Shown here: piece by piece, positions 16,746-24,536 of the stretch
Layout: each line of letters opens with the position of its first letter
Numbering within the stretch: the stretch's first letter is position 1
Source: DATLFA01 sp039915945
GTDB lineage: Bacteria > Actinomycetota > Acidimicrobiia > Acidimicrobiales > WLNW01
Assembly: GCA_039915945.1 (NCBI GenBank)
Contig: JBDSMH010000060.1
Location: 4,940-68,939, forward strand
Length of the DNA: 64,000 nt
Direction: 5' to 3'
The notes under the pieces: generated by a model
The model's database searches: none
The model's input: only the letters and a program-made list of their open reading frames with translations
What the model was told of the DNA's origin: nothing
Made by a program: the position numbers and the translations under genes

Positions 16746-18005
16746 ATGAAACGAATCGTTGTCCCATTCATCATCGCCGCGGTGTGTGCCGTCGCGCTTG
16801 CGTCGGCGGCGACGTCACCGGCCGGTGCGGCCGTGCCCATCGCCGGCACGTTCCATCCGCTCGACCCCGCCCGCATCCTCGACACCCGTGACGGCACGGG
16901 TGTGGCCGGAAGCCATGTCGGCCCGCTCGGCGCCGCTCAGGTGATCGACGTCGACGTCACCGGCGCGGGCGGCGTACCCGACACGGGCGTCGGCGCGGTG
17001 ACGCTCAATCTGACGATCACGCAAGCACAGGGCGCGGGCTACGCCACCGTGTGGCCGTGTGGGTCTGCTCGCCCGTATGCATCGAACGTGAACTTCGTGC
17101 GCGGCGTCGATCTCGCCAACCAAGTGACGGTCAAGGTCGGGACCAACGGACACATCTGCATCTTCAGTTCGGTCACCACGCAGATCGTCGGCGACGTGAA
17201 CGGTTGGTGGGGCGACGGATTCGAATCCGCCCCCGGCTTCCACTACGAGTCGGTAGACCCTGCTCGCATCCTCGACTCCCGCAGCGGCGTCGGCATGCCC
17301 GGTGGCGTCGCTCGGCGGGTCGCCGCGGGCGAGACGGTGCCCGTTACTGTCGCCGGCGTCGCCGGCGTGCCCCTCGACGCGGCAGCCGTGACGTTCAACC
17401 TCACCGCCACCAACGTCGACGGACCCGGCTACGTCACCGTGTTCCCCTGCGGCGCCCCACGGCCGTATGCGTCGAACATCAACTTCGCATCTGGCGTCGA
17501 TGTGGCCAACCTCGTCACGAGCCGCATCGGAGCGAACGGTGCGGTGTGTCTCTACAGCCCGGCGGACGCCGATCTGATCATGGACATCGAGGGCTACTTC
17601 GATCCGTTCACCGGTGCGCTGCGTCCGGTGTTCACGCCCCTCGAGCCGGTACGCGTGCTCGACACCCGTGACGGCACTGGTGTCGCCGATCGCCACGTCG
17701 GTCCGCTCGGCGCCCGCCAGTTGATCGAGGTGCAGATCGCCGGTGTGAACGGCGTGCCCGCCGACGCCCGATCGGTAGTGCTCAACGTGACGGTCACCGA
17801 CGCCCGTGGTCGCGGTTGGGTAACGGTGTTCCCTTGCGGAAACCCAGTGCCTTTCGTGTCGAATCTCAACTTCGTGCGAGGCATCGACCGGGCCAACGCG
17901 GTGAAGGCGAAGATCGGTGCGGGCGGCAAGGTGTGCTTCTACGCCGAGGCACAGACCGAGCTCGTCGCCGATCAGTTCGGCTACTTCGCCTTGCCCGCGG
18001 TGTAG
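16746..18005 (+). CDS. Secreted three-repeat 'ARILDTR' protein
   Basis: A 419-residue secreted protein with a signal peptide (MKRIVVPFIIAAVCAVALA, cleavage near AGAA-VP) and AAGGA before the ATG. Three repeats of about 130 residues follow, opening 'LDPARILDTRDGTGVAG' (residue 39), 'VDPARILDSRSGVG' (about 171) and 'LEPVRVLDTRDGTGVAD' (about 299). Each has 'VTLNLTIT'-type beta-strands, a paired-cysteine region ('WPCG...ICIF') and a closing 'DVNGWWGD'/'DIEGYFDP'-like segment. Such repeats are common in secreted proteins of Acidimicrobiia. Function is unknown; a beta-rich surface role is likely. A strong hairpin follows at 18045-18075. Confidence 0.75.
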   Translation: MKRIVVPFIIAAVCAVALASAATSPAGAAVPIAGTFHPLDPARILDTRDGTGVAGSHVGPLGAAQVIDVDVTGAGGVPDTGVGAVTLNLTITQAQGAGYATVWPCGSARPYASNVNFVRGVDLANQVTVKVGTNGHICIFSSVTTQIVGDVNGWWGDGFESAPGFHYESVDPARILDSRSGVGMPGGVARRVAAGETVPVTVAGVAGVPLDAAAVTFNLTATNVDGPGYVTVFPCGAPRPYASNINFASGVDVANLVTSRIGANGAVCLYSPADADLIMDIEGYFDPFTGALRPVFTPLEPVRVLDTRDGTGVADRHVGPLGARQLIEVQIAGVNGVPADARSVVLNVTVTDARGRGWVTVFPCGNPVPFVSNLNFVRGIDRANAVKAKIGAGGKVCFYAEAQTELVADQFGYFALPAV

Positions 18006-18044
18006 CTGCATCTACCTCCCGCCCCAAGGGCCACTTCGGCCCCC

Positions 18045-18075
18045 GAATGAGCCCCCGCACCGCGGGGGCTCATTC
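18045..18075 (+). terminator. Strong hairpin after the three-repeat protein
   Basis: A perfect 14-bp stem, GAATGAGCCCCCGC / GCGGGGGCTCATTC, with loop ACC. It lies 40 bases after the stop codon of the secreted repeat protein. No T tract follows, which is common in high-GC Actinobacteria. A smaller GGCC hairpin precedes it at about 18028-18042. Confidence 0.75.
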
Positions 18076-18137
18076 ACGTACCATGCACGCGAGACACCCG
18101 CGTGATGCCCTGCGCGGCCGCGAATGCGAGGACAACG

Positions 18138-18758
18138 ATGACTACTTGGACCGAAGACTTCGCCCACTCGCTCGACTCGCTGGGTTTGGCGCATCCGGCC
18201 GACCTCGATCCGGGCGCAATCGCCTCATTGATCTACAGCCTCGGCAAGGCGGCACAGGTGAGCGGAGCGGTGACGGTGGGCGAGATCGTCGCCGCCGGCG
18301 CCGTCGCAGAGGGTTTGGTCGCGGTCGCCGGCATCAGCGCGTCGTTCTACGTGGGGGCGTTGATCGGTGCCGGCATCTACGCATCCGCAAAGCAAGGCTG
18401 GGATTTCCTCACCAGCGGGCCAGGTCTGCGGGAGATGTACAACCTGTACCAAGCGGAGGTGCCGGTCATCAACCTGCCTTCGCCAGTGGAGGAAGTCTCG
18501 ACTTCATACCAGTATTCGGCGCACGAAGATCCTGCGCCCCCGCTGCCTTTCCCGGGGACCGATCTCTACGACGGTTGCGCCGACGCGGACTCGACGAGGG
18601 CCGTGCAAGAACGGTTGGTGCAACTGGGCTACACGCCGCTGACAGTGGACGGATATTACGGCCCGAAGACCGCGGCGACGGTGCAGTGGTTCCAAGGGAA
18701 CAGCGAACTCAAGGTGGACGGCATCGTCGGCCCCTATACCTGGGCCAAGCTGTTCTGA
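18138..18758 (+). CDS. Peptidoglycan-binding-like protein
   Basis: A 206-residue protein from ATG 18138 (GAGGA five bases upstream). Residues about 35-85 are Gly/Ala-rich and strongly hydrophobic ('VSGAVTVGEIVAAGAVAEGL', 'SFYVGALIGAGIYAS'), looking like two membrane or pore-like helices. The C-terminal 65 residues form a PG_binding_1 domain ('AVQERLVQLGYTPLTVDGYYG', 'TAATVQWFQGNSELKVDGIVG', 'YTWAKLF'). No catalytic domain is present. A membrane-associated cell-wall-binding protein is the best reading; a phage-type or bacteriocin-like role is possible but unsupported. Confidence 0.68.
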   Translation: MTTWTEDFAHSLDSLGLAHPADLDPGAIASLIYSLGKAAQVSGAVTVGEIVAAGAVAEGLVAVAGISASFYVGALIGAGIYASAKQGWDFLTSGPGLREMYNLYQAEVPVINLPSPVEEVSTSYQYSAHEDPAPPLPFPGTDLYDGCADADSTRAVQERLVQLGYTPLTVDGYYGPKTAATVQWFQGNSELKVDGIVGPYTWAKLF

Positions 18759-18775
18759 ACACCGGCAGCGGCAGC

Positions 18776-19111
18776 GTGCCCATTCAGTTGATCTACGAGT
18801 TGGTCGTGCCGCCGACGCGATTGCGCGAGGTGCATGAGCTGTTTGCCGCGGACTACTTGCCCGCGGCGATAGAGCGCGGCATGAACTTCGCCGGCGCGTA
18901 CATCACGCCACCGATCGAACTCGACGATGCACCGACCACGTTGGTGCTGCAGTTCACGTTGGCCGATGTCGACGCCGTATGGGCGATGAAGCGGCAGGCC
19001 ATCGCCTCGGCCGAAGTCACAGAATTCTGGCGCCGCATCGACGCCATCGTCGTCTCGCGACAACGACAGTTCTTGGCGCCATACGACGAAGCAGCCGACG
19101 GCGCAGAGTGA
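18776..19111 (+). CDS. Small dimeric alpha/beta-barrel-like protein
   Basis: A 111-residue protein from GTG 18776, starting just after the peptidoglycan-binding gene. It resembles ferredoxin-like dimeric barrels of the antibiotic-biosynthesis-monooxygenase/NIPSNAP kind: 'IQLIYELVVPPTRLREVHELF', then 'MNFAGAYITPPIELDDAPTTLVLQFTLAD', then 'VTEFWRRIDAIVVSRQRQFLAP'. The hydrophobic strand-helix-strand pattern supports the fold, but no diagnostic residues were found. It is 2 bases from the next gene, whose product has a related fold, so the two may work together. Confidence 0.55.
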   Translation: MPIQLIYELVVPPTRLREVHELFAADYLPAAIERGMNFAGAYITPPIELDDAPTTLVLQFTLADVDAVWAMKRQAIASAEVTEFWRRIDAIVVSRQRQFLAPYDEAADGAE

Positions 19112-19113
19112 AC

Positions 19114-19782
19114 ATGTACCGGCGAATCGCACTTCTCCACGTCGACCCGAATTCGTCCGCTGACGATCTCGCGACCTTCGAACGTGAGCTGGGCGCGGTC
19201 GTAGGTCGTGTGCCCGGCCTGACGAACGCGCACCTCGGCCGTCACTTCCCCAACACCGTCGGCGGCGGTGACTACACGTGGGACCTCGCGTTCGCCGAGC
19301 GCGAGCAGTGCCTCCCGTGGCCCGACCAACTGCGCGTTGCCGATCACGCCGACTTGTTCGAGCGCGTCGTGACACGCGCCGACGTCGTGCAGTTCGCAAC
19401 GACCAACGCGCACATCGTCGAGCCGGCCATCACCGACTTCGTCAAACGCACGCTATTCATCGAAGTCGACCGCGCGACGCCACCCGACAAGGCACGGGAG
19501 TTCGATCGCGTACTCACCGGCATGCCCCGCTACATCCACGCAATCCGCAATTGGGCATACCACCGTGTCGACGACGAGTTCACCATCGGTCCGCGGCAAT
19601 GGACACATGTGTGGGAGCAAGAGTTCCAAGAGGTCTCCGGCCTGCGCGTCGACTATATGGTGAGCCCGTATCACTGGGGCTACGTCGACCCGTGGTTCGA
19701 TCCGGAGAGCCCTCACCGCGTGGTCGCGCCGGGCGTGGCCCACGTGTATTGCCCGGCGGCGACGACGATCCTCGGTTGGTGA
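19114..19782 (+). CDS. Duplicated stress-responsive (Dabb) barrel-like protein
   Basis: A 222-residue protein from ATG 19114. The N-terminal half ('MYRRIALLHVDPNSSADDLATFERELGAVVGRVPG', 'YTWDLAFAEREQCLPW') and the C-terminal half ('VKRTLFIEVDRATPPDKAREFDRVLTGMPRYI', 'WTHVWEQEFQEVSGLRVDYM') look like two copies of the Dabb ferredoxin-like domain, so one chain could form the barrel that other members form as dimers. It follows the small barrel protein by 2 bases. Enzymatic activity is unknown; the His/Trp-rich C-terminus ('YHWGYVDPWF') is distinctive. Confidence 0.65.
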   Translation: MYRRIALLHVDPNSSADDLATFERELGAVVGRVPGLTNAHLGRHFPNTVGGGDYTWDLAFAEREQCLPWPDQLRVADHADLFERVVTRADVVQFATTNAHIVEPAITDFVKRTLFIEVDRATPPDKAREFDRVLTGMPRYIHAIRNWAYHRVDDEFTIGPRQWTHVWEQEFQEVSGLRVDYMVSPYHWGYVDPWFDPESPHRVVAPGVAHVYCPAATTILGW

Positions 19783-19789
19783 GCGACCG

Positions 19790-20350
19790 TCACGCGCTCG
19801 TCTGGAGCGGAAACACGAAGTCGACGACGCCTCTGTCGAGCTCTTTGTGTGCGTGCGGTGCGATCTTGTAGAGCATGTCGAGCATCGCCCGATTCTCGGC
19901 AAGCACGCTCGCGTGCACATTGACCGCACCATGCTCCGCGGCGCGGGCGATCAGGAGATCGAGCAACTCACTGCCGAGGCCCCGGCGATGAAACGCATCG
20001 TCGATGGTGACGGCGACCTCGACATCGGACGGTGATCGCCGGAAGGCGTAACACTCTCCGAGGCCGATGATTTCCCCCTGCGACACGGCAACGATGGCGT
20101 CGCGCTGCACATAGTCGAGTTCGAGAACGTTGCGCAGGGCAACATCGAAGGAGGCGGCCGGTGAGAGGAACCGTCGGTAGCGGCTATCGGGCGAGAGGCG
20201 GTCGAACATGGCGCGCAACGCGTCACGATCGCCGGGCTCGAGGCTGCGGATCGCGGCGTCGGCGATGCGAGTCGACGGGCGGGGACGCAGCCGGCGACCC
20301 GCGAGGCTGGCGGCATTGGCATAGGGGGAAATCCACCAACGTTGCTTCAT
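19790..20350 (-). CDS. GNAT-family N-acetyltransferase
   Basis: About 186 residues from ATG 20350. The GNAT core is visible: 'IRSLEPGDRDALRAMFDRLSPDSRYRRFLSP', 'DAIVAVSQGEIIGLGECYAFRR', 'EVAVTIDDAFHRRGLGSELLDLLIARAAEHG' (acetyl-CoA pyrophosphate loop RRGLGS) and 'HASVLAENRAMLDMLYKI'. The first 30 residues are extra and basic. It resembles the acetyltransferase domain found alone or fused to CoA ligases in other bacteria. An 8-bp inverted repeat lies immediately upstream of the start (20353-20376). The convergent Dabb-like gene ends 8 bases away. Confidence 0.78.
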   Translation of the reverse strand: MKQRWWISPYANAASLAGRRLRPRPSTRIADAAIRSLEPGDRDALRAMFDRLSPDSRYRRFLSPAASFDVALRNVLELDYVQRDAIVAVSQGEIIGLGECYAFRRSPSDVEVAVTIDDAFHRRGLGSELLDLLIARAAEHGAVNVHASVLAENRAMLDMLYKIAPHAHKELDRGVVDFVFPLQTSA

Positions 20351-20352
20351 GA

Positions 20353-20376
20353 AACTGACCCTAGTACAGGTCAGTT
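20353..20376. promoter_or_regulatory. Candidate operator before the acetyltransferase
   Basis: AACTGACC-ctagtaca-GGTCAGTT is a perfect 8-bp inverted repeat with an 8-bp spacer. It sits 3-26 bases upstream of the acetyltransferase ATG on the minus strand. The position suits a repressor site on a short-leader or leaderless promoter. No regulator gene with a matching site is next to it. Confidence 0.45.
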
Positions 20377-20512
20377 GCTTCACGCAACCCATTGCTGCGG
20401 CGGCACTGCTTCTGGGTGATGGCTTCATATGGACGGGTACGGCGGGGCACTCGCTTTGGTTCCAAAGATCCGGGCGCCACCTACGGCCGAGTTTTCGTAG
20501 TTCGTCGTTGCG

Positions 20513-20932
20513 CTACTGCACGGCGTTGAGGATGGCGTCGGGCGTGATCCACCACGGCGGTAGACGCGGTGGCGTCTTCCAGTAGATGTCGAGCCGCTCG
20601 ATCAAACCGTCGGTGTTGAGATCCATGATGTTCATGAACTGCATCACCAGATCGTCTTCACCTTCGGTGCGAATCGTCTCGATGCACTCGGCAACTGCTT
20701 GACGCCCATCGGCCGAGAAGAAGATCTTGCGCGCCTTGAGTGTGTGATGTTCCATACGCCCGATCACGCCCGACACGAAGCGCAGGTAGTTGACCTTGCC
20801 TCGGCAAGTGTCGGCCTCGGTGCCGAACATGCCGTGGCGCTCGAAGTTGTCGGCGATCGTCGACCCCAAAAGATCCCAGTCGTGCTCGTCGATGCCGCGC
20901 CAGAATCGAACGATGACGTTGTCGTCGGTCAT
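20513..20932 (-). CDS. SnoaL-like / NTF2-fold protein
   Basis: A 139-residue protein from ATG 20932 (MTDDNVIVRFWRGIDEHDW). It follows the NTF2-like pattern: an opening helix, 'LGSTIADNFERHGMFG', a central sheet 'KIFFSADGRQAVAECIETIR' and a closing 'MNIMDLNTDGLIERLDIYWK'. Upstream in-frame codons exist, but the annotated ATG gives the usual family length. It is divergent from the DUF427 gene with 77 bases between the starts, space for two promoters. Role unknown; members are isomerases, dehydratases or binding proteins. Confidence 0.7.
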   Translation of the reverse strand: MTDDNVIVRFWRGIDEHDWDLLGSTIADNFERHGMFGTEADTCRGKVNYLRFVSGVIGRMEHHTLKARKIFFSADGRQAVAECIETIRTEGEDDLVMQFMNIMDLNTDGLIERLDIYWKTPPRLPPWWITPDAILNAVQ

Positions 20933-21009
20933 GTGCCCCGCCTCCGTGCCGCACTCACGGTGCCGGCTCTGTGGGAAGGTATCGCATCGGCCGAGGGTTG
21001 GGTACAGGC

Positions 21010-21357
21010 ATGAGCACGTCATCTCGCATCACGTTTACGCCCGCAGCCATCCACGTCGTCGTCCGCGTGGGTGGCGAAACCGTGGCCGACTCGCACCGCC
21101 CGGTGGTCCTCGAAGAGATCGGCAACCCGACCCGCTACTACCTGCCCCGCGAGGATGTCCGCACCGAACTACTACGGCCCACCGATCGAAAGAGCACGTG
21201 CCCGTTCAAGGGCCAGGCGTCGTACTGGTCGATCGACGTCGCAGGCACCACACTCGACAACGTCGTCTGGAGCTACGAGACACCGATCCCCGACGCCGAG
21301 CCCATCACCGGCCTGCTCTGCTTCTACAACGACCGCGTCGACCTCACTGTCGAATAG
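21010..21357 (+). CDS. DUF427 domain protein
   Basis: A 115-residue protein from ATG 21010. The DUF427 fold is recognisable: 'IHVVVRVGGETVADSHRPVVLEE', 'NPTRYYLPREDVRTELLRPTDRKSTCPFKG' with the conserved Tyr-Tyr, Arg, Cys-Pro-Phe-Lys-Gly block, then 'ASYWSIDVAG' and 'CFYNDRVDLTVE'. Function of the family is not established; a beta-tent shape with a possible ligand pocket is known. The gene ends 32 bases before the convergent flavoprotein gene. Confidence 0.88.
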   Translation: MSTSSRITFTPAAIHVVVRVGGETVADSHRPVVLEEIGNPTRYYLPREDVRTELLRPTDRKSTCPFKGQASYWSIDVAGTTLDNVVWSYETPIPDAEPITGLLCFYNDRVDLTVE

Positions 21358-21389
21358 GCCCCGAGCGGCCTCCAGAGCGTACGTTCAGC

Positions 21390-23354
21390 TCAAATCGCGC
21401 GTCCCGCGCCGTGCCCTTCGTAGACCGCATGCTCGATGCCTCTCGGCGCGACACAGTCGCCGATGCGCGACGCGTCGATGCCGCGATCGTGCAGTGCGGA
21501 CCACAATTCCTCGACAGGGTCTTGGCCGATCGACAGCACGACACGGTCGACGCCGTCGATGATCCGCGACCTACCGCGAAAGGCGTCACGCACCACCACG
21601 TGATCGGCGCCGATCGATTCGACGATCGTGGACACGACGATCTCGACCGGACTGTCGCGTATCGCCCGCATGAGATCGGGCCGGTCGTGATCGTCGATTC
21701 CGTGAGCGAAGACCGCTGCCTGTGTGATCGCTGTCGTACGCACCCCTCGCGCCGCCAGGTACTCGACGACATCGGTGCTGTGGTGATAGCCGTGCCCGTC
21801 GAGCACGACAACATGCGCGCCGTCATCGCAGGCGCCGCGCAACGCGTCCCATGTCGTAGTGACGTGTGCCCGGTCTGATCCTTCGAGCGGGCCCGCGCCG
21901 GGATGCCAACCGTGCGTGCGCGGACGCGAGCCGGTGGCGAGGACCACGTCGTCGGGATGCTCGCCGAGGATTGCGTCGACGGTGGCGTGCTGGCCGAGCA
22001 CGACGCGAACATCGAGCCGCTCGAGTTCTGCGACGCGCGATTCGACGATGCGGTTGAACTCCTCACGGCGCGCGTTGCGCACGATGAGTTGCACTTGCCC
22101 ACCGAGATCGCTGTCCCGTTCGAACAGCGTCACGTCGTGGCCGCGCGTCGCCGCGACCACCGCGGCCTCGAGGCCAGCCGGCCCACCACCGACGACAACG
22201 ACGCGGCGCGGCTGCGTTGCCTTCGTTCTCGTCGCGATGCCCCACTCGACCTCGCGGCCGACCGTGGGGTTCTGCTGGCACGTGATGGGCCGCCGGTCGC
22301 GATTGCGCATGAGGCAGCCCTGGCCCGCGCCCACGCACACCCGCACGTGTCCCGCGAGGCCCGCACGCGCCTTTTCGGGGAGCTCCGGGTCGGCGATGCT
22401 CGCCCGCGTCATGGCCACCATGTCGACGTCACCGCGCTCGATGATCGCTTGGGCGTGCTCCGGGCGCACGACCCGGCCCGCACCGAACACGGGGATCGAC
22501 GGCAGGGCGCGCTTGATCGCCGCAGCCCACGGGATGATGCCGCCGAACTCGGTGCCGATGCTGCCAATCGCCGGCCAACCACTCACATCGAGAAAATCGA
22601 GAAGGCCGGTCGCGTGCAATCGTTCGGCCATCTCGATGCCCTCGTCGAGGGTGAGCACATCCGGCGTCCACGCGCCGTTGACACGGCAGCCGACGACGAA
22701 CTCGCGACCGACTGCTGCGCGCACGGCCTCGACGATCTCGATCACGATGCGCAGCCGATTGACGAGCGAACCGCCGTACTCGTCGTCACGGCGGTTGTAG
22801 GTCGAGGTGAGCCACTCGCCGAGCATGTGGGGATGCGCCGCGTGGATCTCGACCCCGTCGACGCCGGCGTCACGACACCGCACCGACGTACGGGCAAACG
22901 CCGCGATCAAACCCGCAATGTCGGATCGGTCCATCGACTTGGTCATCTCGCCGTGGCCGGCGGGCATCGATGATGCGCTCCACAGCGGGGCCCAGCCGTC
23001 GGGCCCACTGCTGCCGCGCTCGCGACCGTTGTGGTTCAGCTGCACGAATACTTTCGAGCCGTGGCGGTGGCAGGCATCGGCGATCGCCCGATACGCGTCG
23101 GCTGCTTGATCGCCGTACGACGATGGCCGATCGGTGCCCGACTGCGGATGCACCTGCGTCTGCCCGATGATCTGCAGTCCGAACCCACCGCGCGCTCGTT
23201 CTTCGTAGTACGCACGGGCGCGATCGCCGAGAACCGCCCATCGGTGGAACCCGGTGGGATCTTCCTCGAAGAACATCGTCGCGTGCGCACTCACGAAGAG
23301 GCGATTTGCCACGGTGATCGAACCGATGCGCAACGGGTCGAAAAGGTGCTGCAT
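21390..23354 (-). CDS. OYE / 2,4-dienoyl-CoA reductase-like flavoprotein, one Fe-S cysteine missing
   Basis: About 654 residues from ATG 23354 (MQHLFDPLRIG). Residues 1-360 are an Old Yellow Enzyme FMN barrel ('IHAAHPHMLGEWLTS', 'YNRRDDEYGGSL'). The linker, where relatives carry CxxCxxxC plus a fourth Cys for a 4Fe-4S cluster, reads CVGAGQGC ... CQQNP: the second Cys is Ala, so the cluster would have three Cys ligands. The C-terminal half is a dinucleotide-binding domain ('VVVVGGGPAGLEAAVVAAT'). Relatives reduce enoyl groups or demethylate amines. It is divergent from the next amidohydrolase gene, with 63 bases between starts. Confidence 0.82.
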   Translation of the reverse strand: MQHLFDPLRIGSITVANRLFVSAHATMFFEEDPTGFHRWAVLGDRARAYYEERARGGFGLQIIGQTQVHPQSGTDRPSSYGDQAADAYRAIADACHRHGSKVFVQLNHNGRERGSSGPDGWAPLWSASSMPAGHGEMTKSMDRSDIAGLIAAFARTSVRCRDAGVDGVEIHAAHPHMLGEWLTSTYNRRDDEYGGSLVNRLRIVIEIVEAVRAAVGREFVVGCRVNGAWTPDVLTLDEGIEMAERLHATGLLDFLDVSGWPAIGSIGTEFGGIIPWAAAIKRALPSIPVFGAGRVVRPEHAQAIIERGDVDMVAMTRASIADPELPEKARAGLAGHVRVCVGAGQGCLMRNRDRRPITCQQNPTVGREVEWGIATRTKATQPRRVVVVGGGPAGLEAAVVAATRGHDVTLFERDSDLGGQVQLIVRNARREEFNRIVESRVAELERLDVRVVLGQHATVDAILGEHPDDVVLATGSRPRTHGWHPGAGPLEGSDRAHVTTTWDALRGACDDGAHVVVLDGHGYHHSTDVVEYLAARGVRTTAITQAAVFAHGIDDHDRPDLMRAIRDSPVEIVVSTIVESIGADHVVVRDAFRGRSRIIDGVDRVVLSIGQDPVEELWSALHDRGIDASRIGDCVAPRGIEHAVYEGHGAGRAI

Positions 23355-23417
23355 TTGCCCCGTGCCTTTCTGTGTCCCGACATCATGCACTAGAACTGTC
23401 ATGGCAAAGGGGGCCAC

Positions 23418-24536
23418 ATGACGACGACTGCAGCTCGGCAGTACCGGTTGATTTCCGCGGACGGGCACTACAACGAGCCCGGTGATCTATGGACATCGCG
23501 GGTGTCCGCCAAAGTACGCGACGCCGTGCCGCGAATCGAGTCGCTGGCCGAGGGTGATGCGTGGGTCATGGCCACCGCCGAGCGACCGATGCCGTTCGGA
23601 TGGGGTTCGTGCGCGGGCCGGCGCCCCGAGGACCTCGGCCGCTGGTGTCGCTTCGAAGAGATCAACGCGGGCAGCTACGACGCCAAGGCGCGTATCGGCG
23701 AGATGGACCTCGATGGCGTCGACGGCGAAGTGATCTTCCCCAGCGGCGTCTCGCAGTGGACCTCCGGTGTCGCCGACGACGCGGTGCATCTCGAGATGGT
23801 GCGGGCCTACAACGACTTCGTTTCGGAGTTCTCGTCCTATGCGCCCGACCGCCTTGCCGGCGTGGCGATCATCCCCCATCGCGGCGTCGAAAGTTCACTG
23901 GCCGAGGTCGATCGGGTATTGGAATTGCCGGGCATCAAGGCATTCCTGCTGCGCTGTTATCCCAACGGGACCCTCGACATCGAACCCGAAGACGACAAGG
24001 TGTGGGCGCGCATCGCCGAGTCGGGCAAGCCCCTGACCATCCACGTATCACTCGGCAACGAGATGCCGCGCGAGTTGAAGGCGACCGCGCTGCCCGGCAC
24101 GGTGCACTTCTACGACGCGCCCAATCGCATGCTGCAGTTCATCTTCTCCGGCGTGCTCGACCGGTTCCCTTCGCTGACGATCGTGCTCACCGAAGTCGAT
24201 TGCGGATGGTTGCCGTACTTCTCCGAACAAGCCGACGACAACTACTTGCGCCACTCGCATGCGGCGCTGCGCAACAAGCGGCTTTCAATGCTGCCGAGCG
24301 AGTACATGCAACGGCATTTCCCCGCGGCGTTCGTCACCGACACCTATGCCGTCGACAATCGCCACCGCGTCGGCGTGCAACGCATGCTGTGGTCCAACGA
24401 TTATCCGCACATCGTGTCCGACTGGCCGTATTCGTGGAAGACCATCAACGCCACGTTTGCCGGCGTCCCGAGCGACGAGCGCCACGCCATTCTCGCCGGC
24501 AACGCACAGCGCATCTACCGGTTCGGTGAATCATGA
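23418..24536 (+). CDS. Amidohydrolase-2 family protein (SADGH type)
   Basis: A 372-residue protein from ATG 23418 with a strong site (AAGGGGG). It begins with the metal motif 'LISADGHYNEPGDLW', followed by 'VDGEVIFPSGVSQW', 'LTIHVSLGNEM' and the late 'MLWSNDYPHIVSDWPYSW' with the metal Asp. These fit the Asp-x-His group of ACMSD-like hydrolases/decarboxylases. It overlaps the next gene by four bases (ATGA, 24533-24536), coupling it to an amidase, so the pair may process an amide or cyclic imide substrate in sequence (inference). Confidence 0.83.
   Translation: MTTTAARQYRLISADGHYNEPGDLWTSRVSAKVRDAVPRIESLAEGDAWVMATAERPMPFGWGSCAGRRPEDLGRWCRFEEINAGSYDAKARIGEMDLDGVDGEVIFPSGVSQWTSGVADDAVHLEMVRAYNDFVSEFSSYAPDRLAGVAIIPHRGVESSLAEVDRVLELPGIKAFLLRCYPNGTLDIEPEDDKVWARIAESGKPLTIHVSLGNEMPRELKATALPGTVHFYDAPNRMLQFIFSGVLDRFPSLTIVLTEVDCGWLPYFSEQADDNYLRHSHAALRNKRLSMLPSEYMQRHFPAAFVTDTYAVDNRHRVGVQRMLWSNDYPHIVSDWPYSWKTINATFAGVPSDERHAILAGNAQRIYRFGES

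Noticed and set aside
16815..18011. Minus-strand frame opposite the three-repeat protein
   Set aside because: It copies the repeat pattern only because it is antisense to it.
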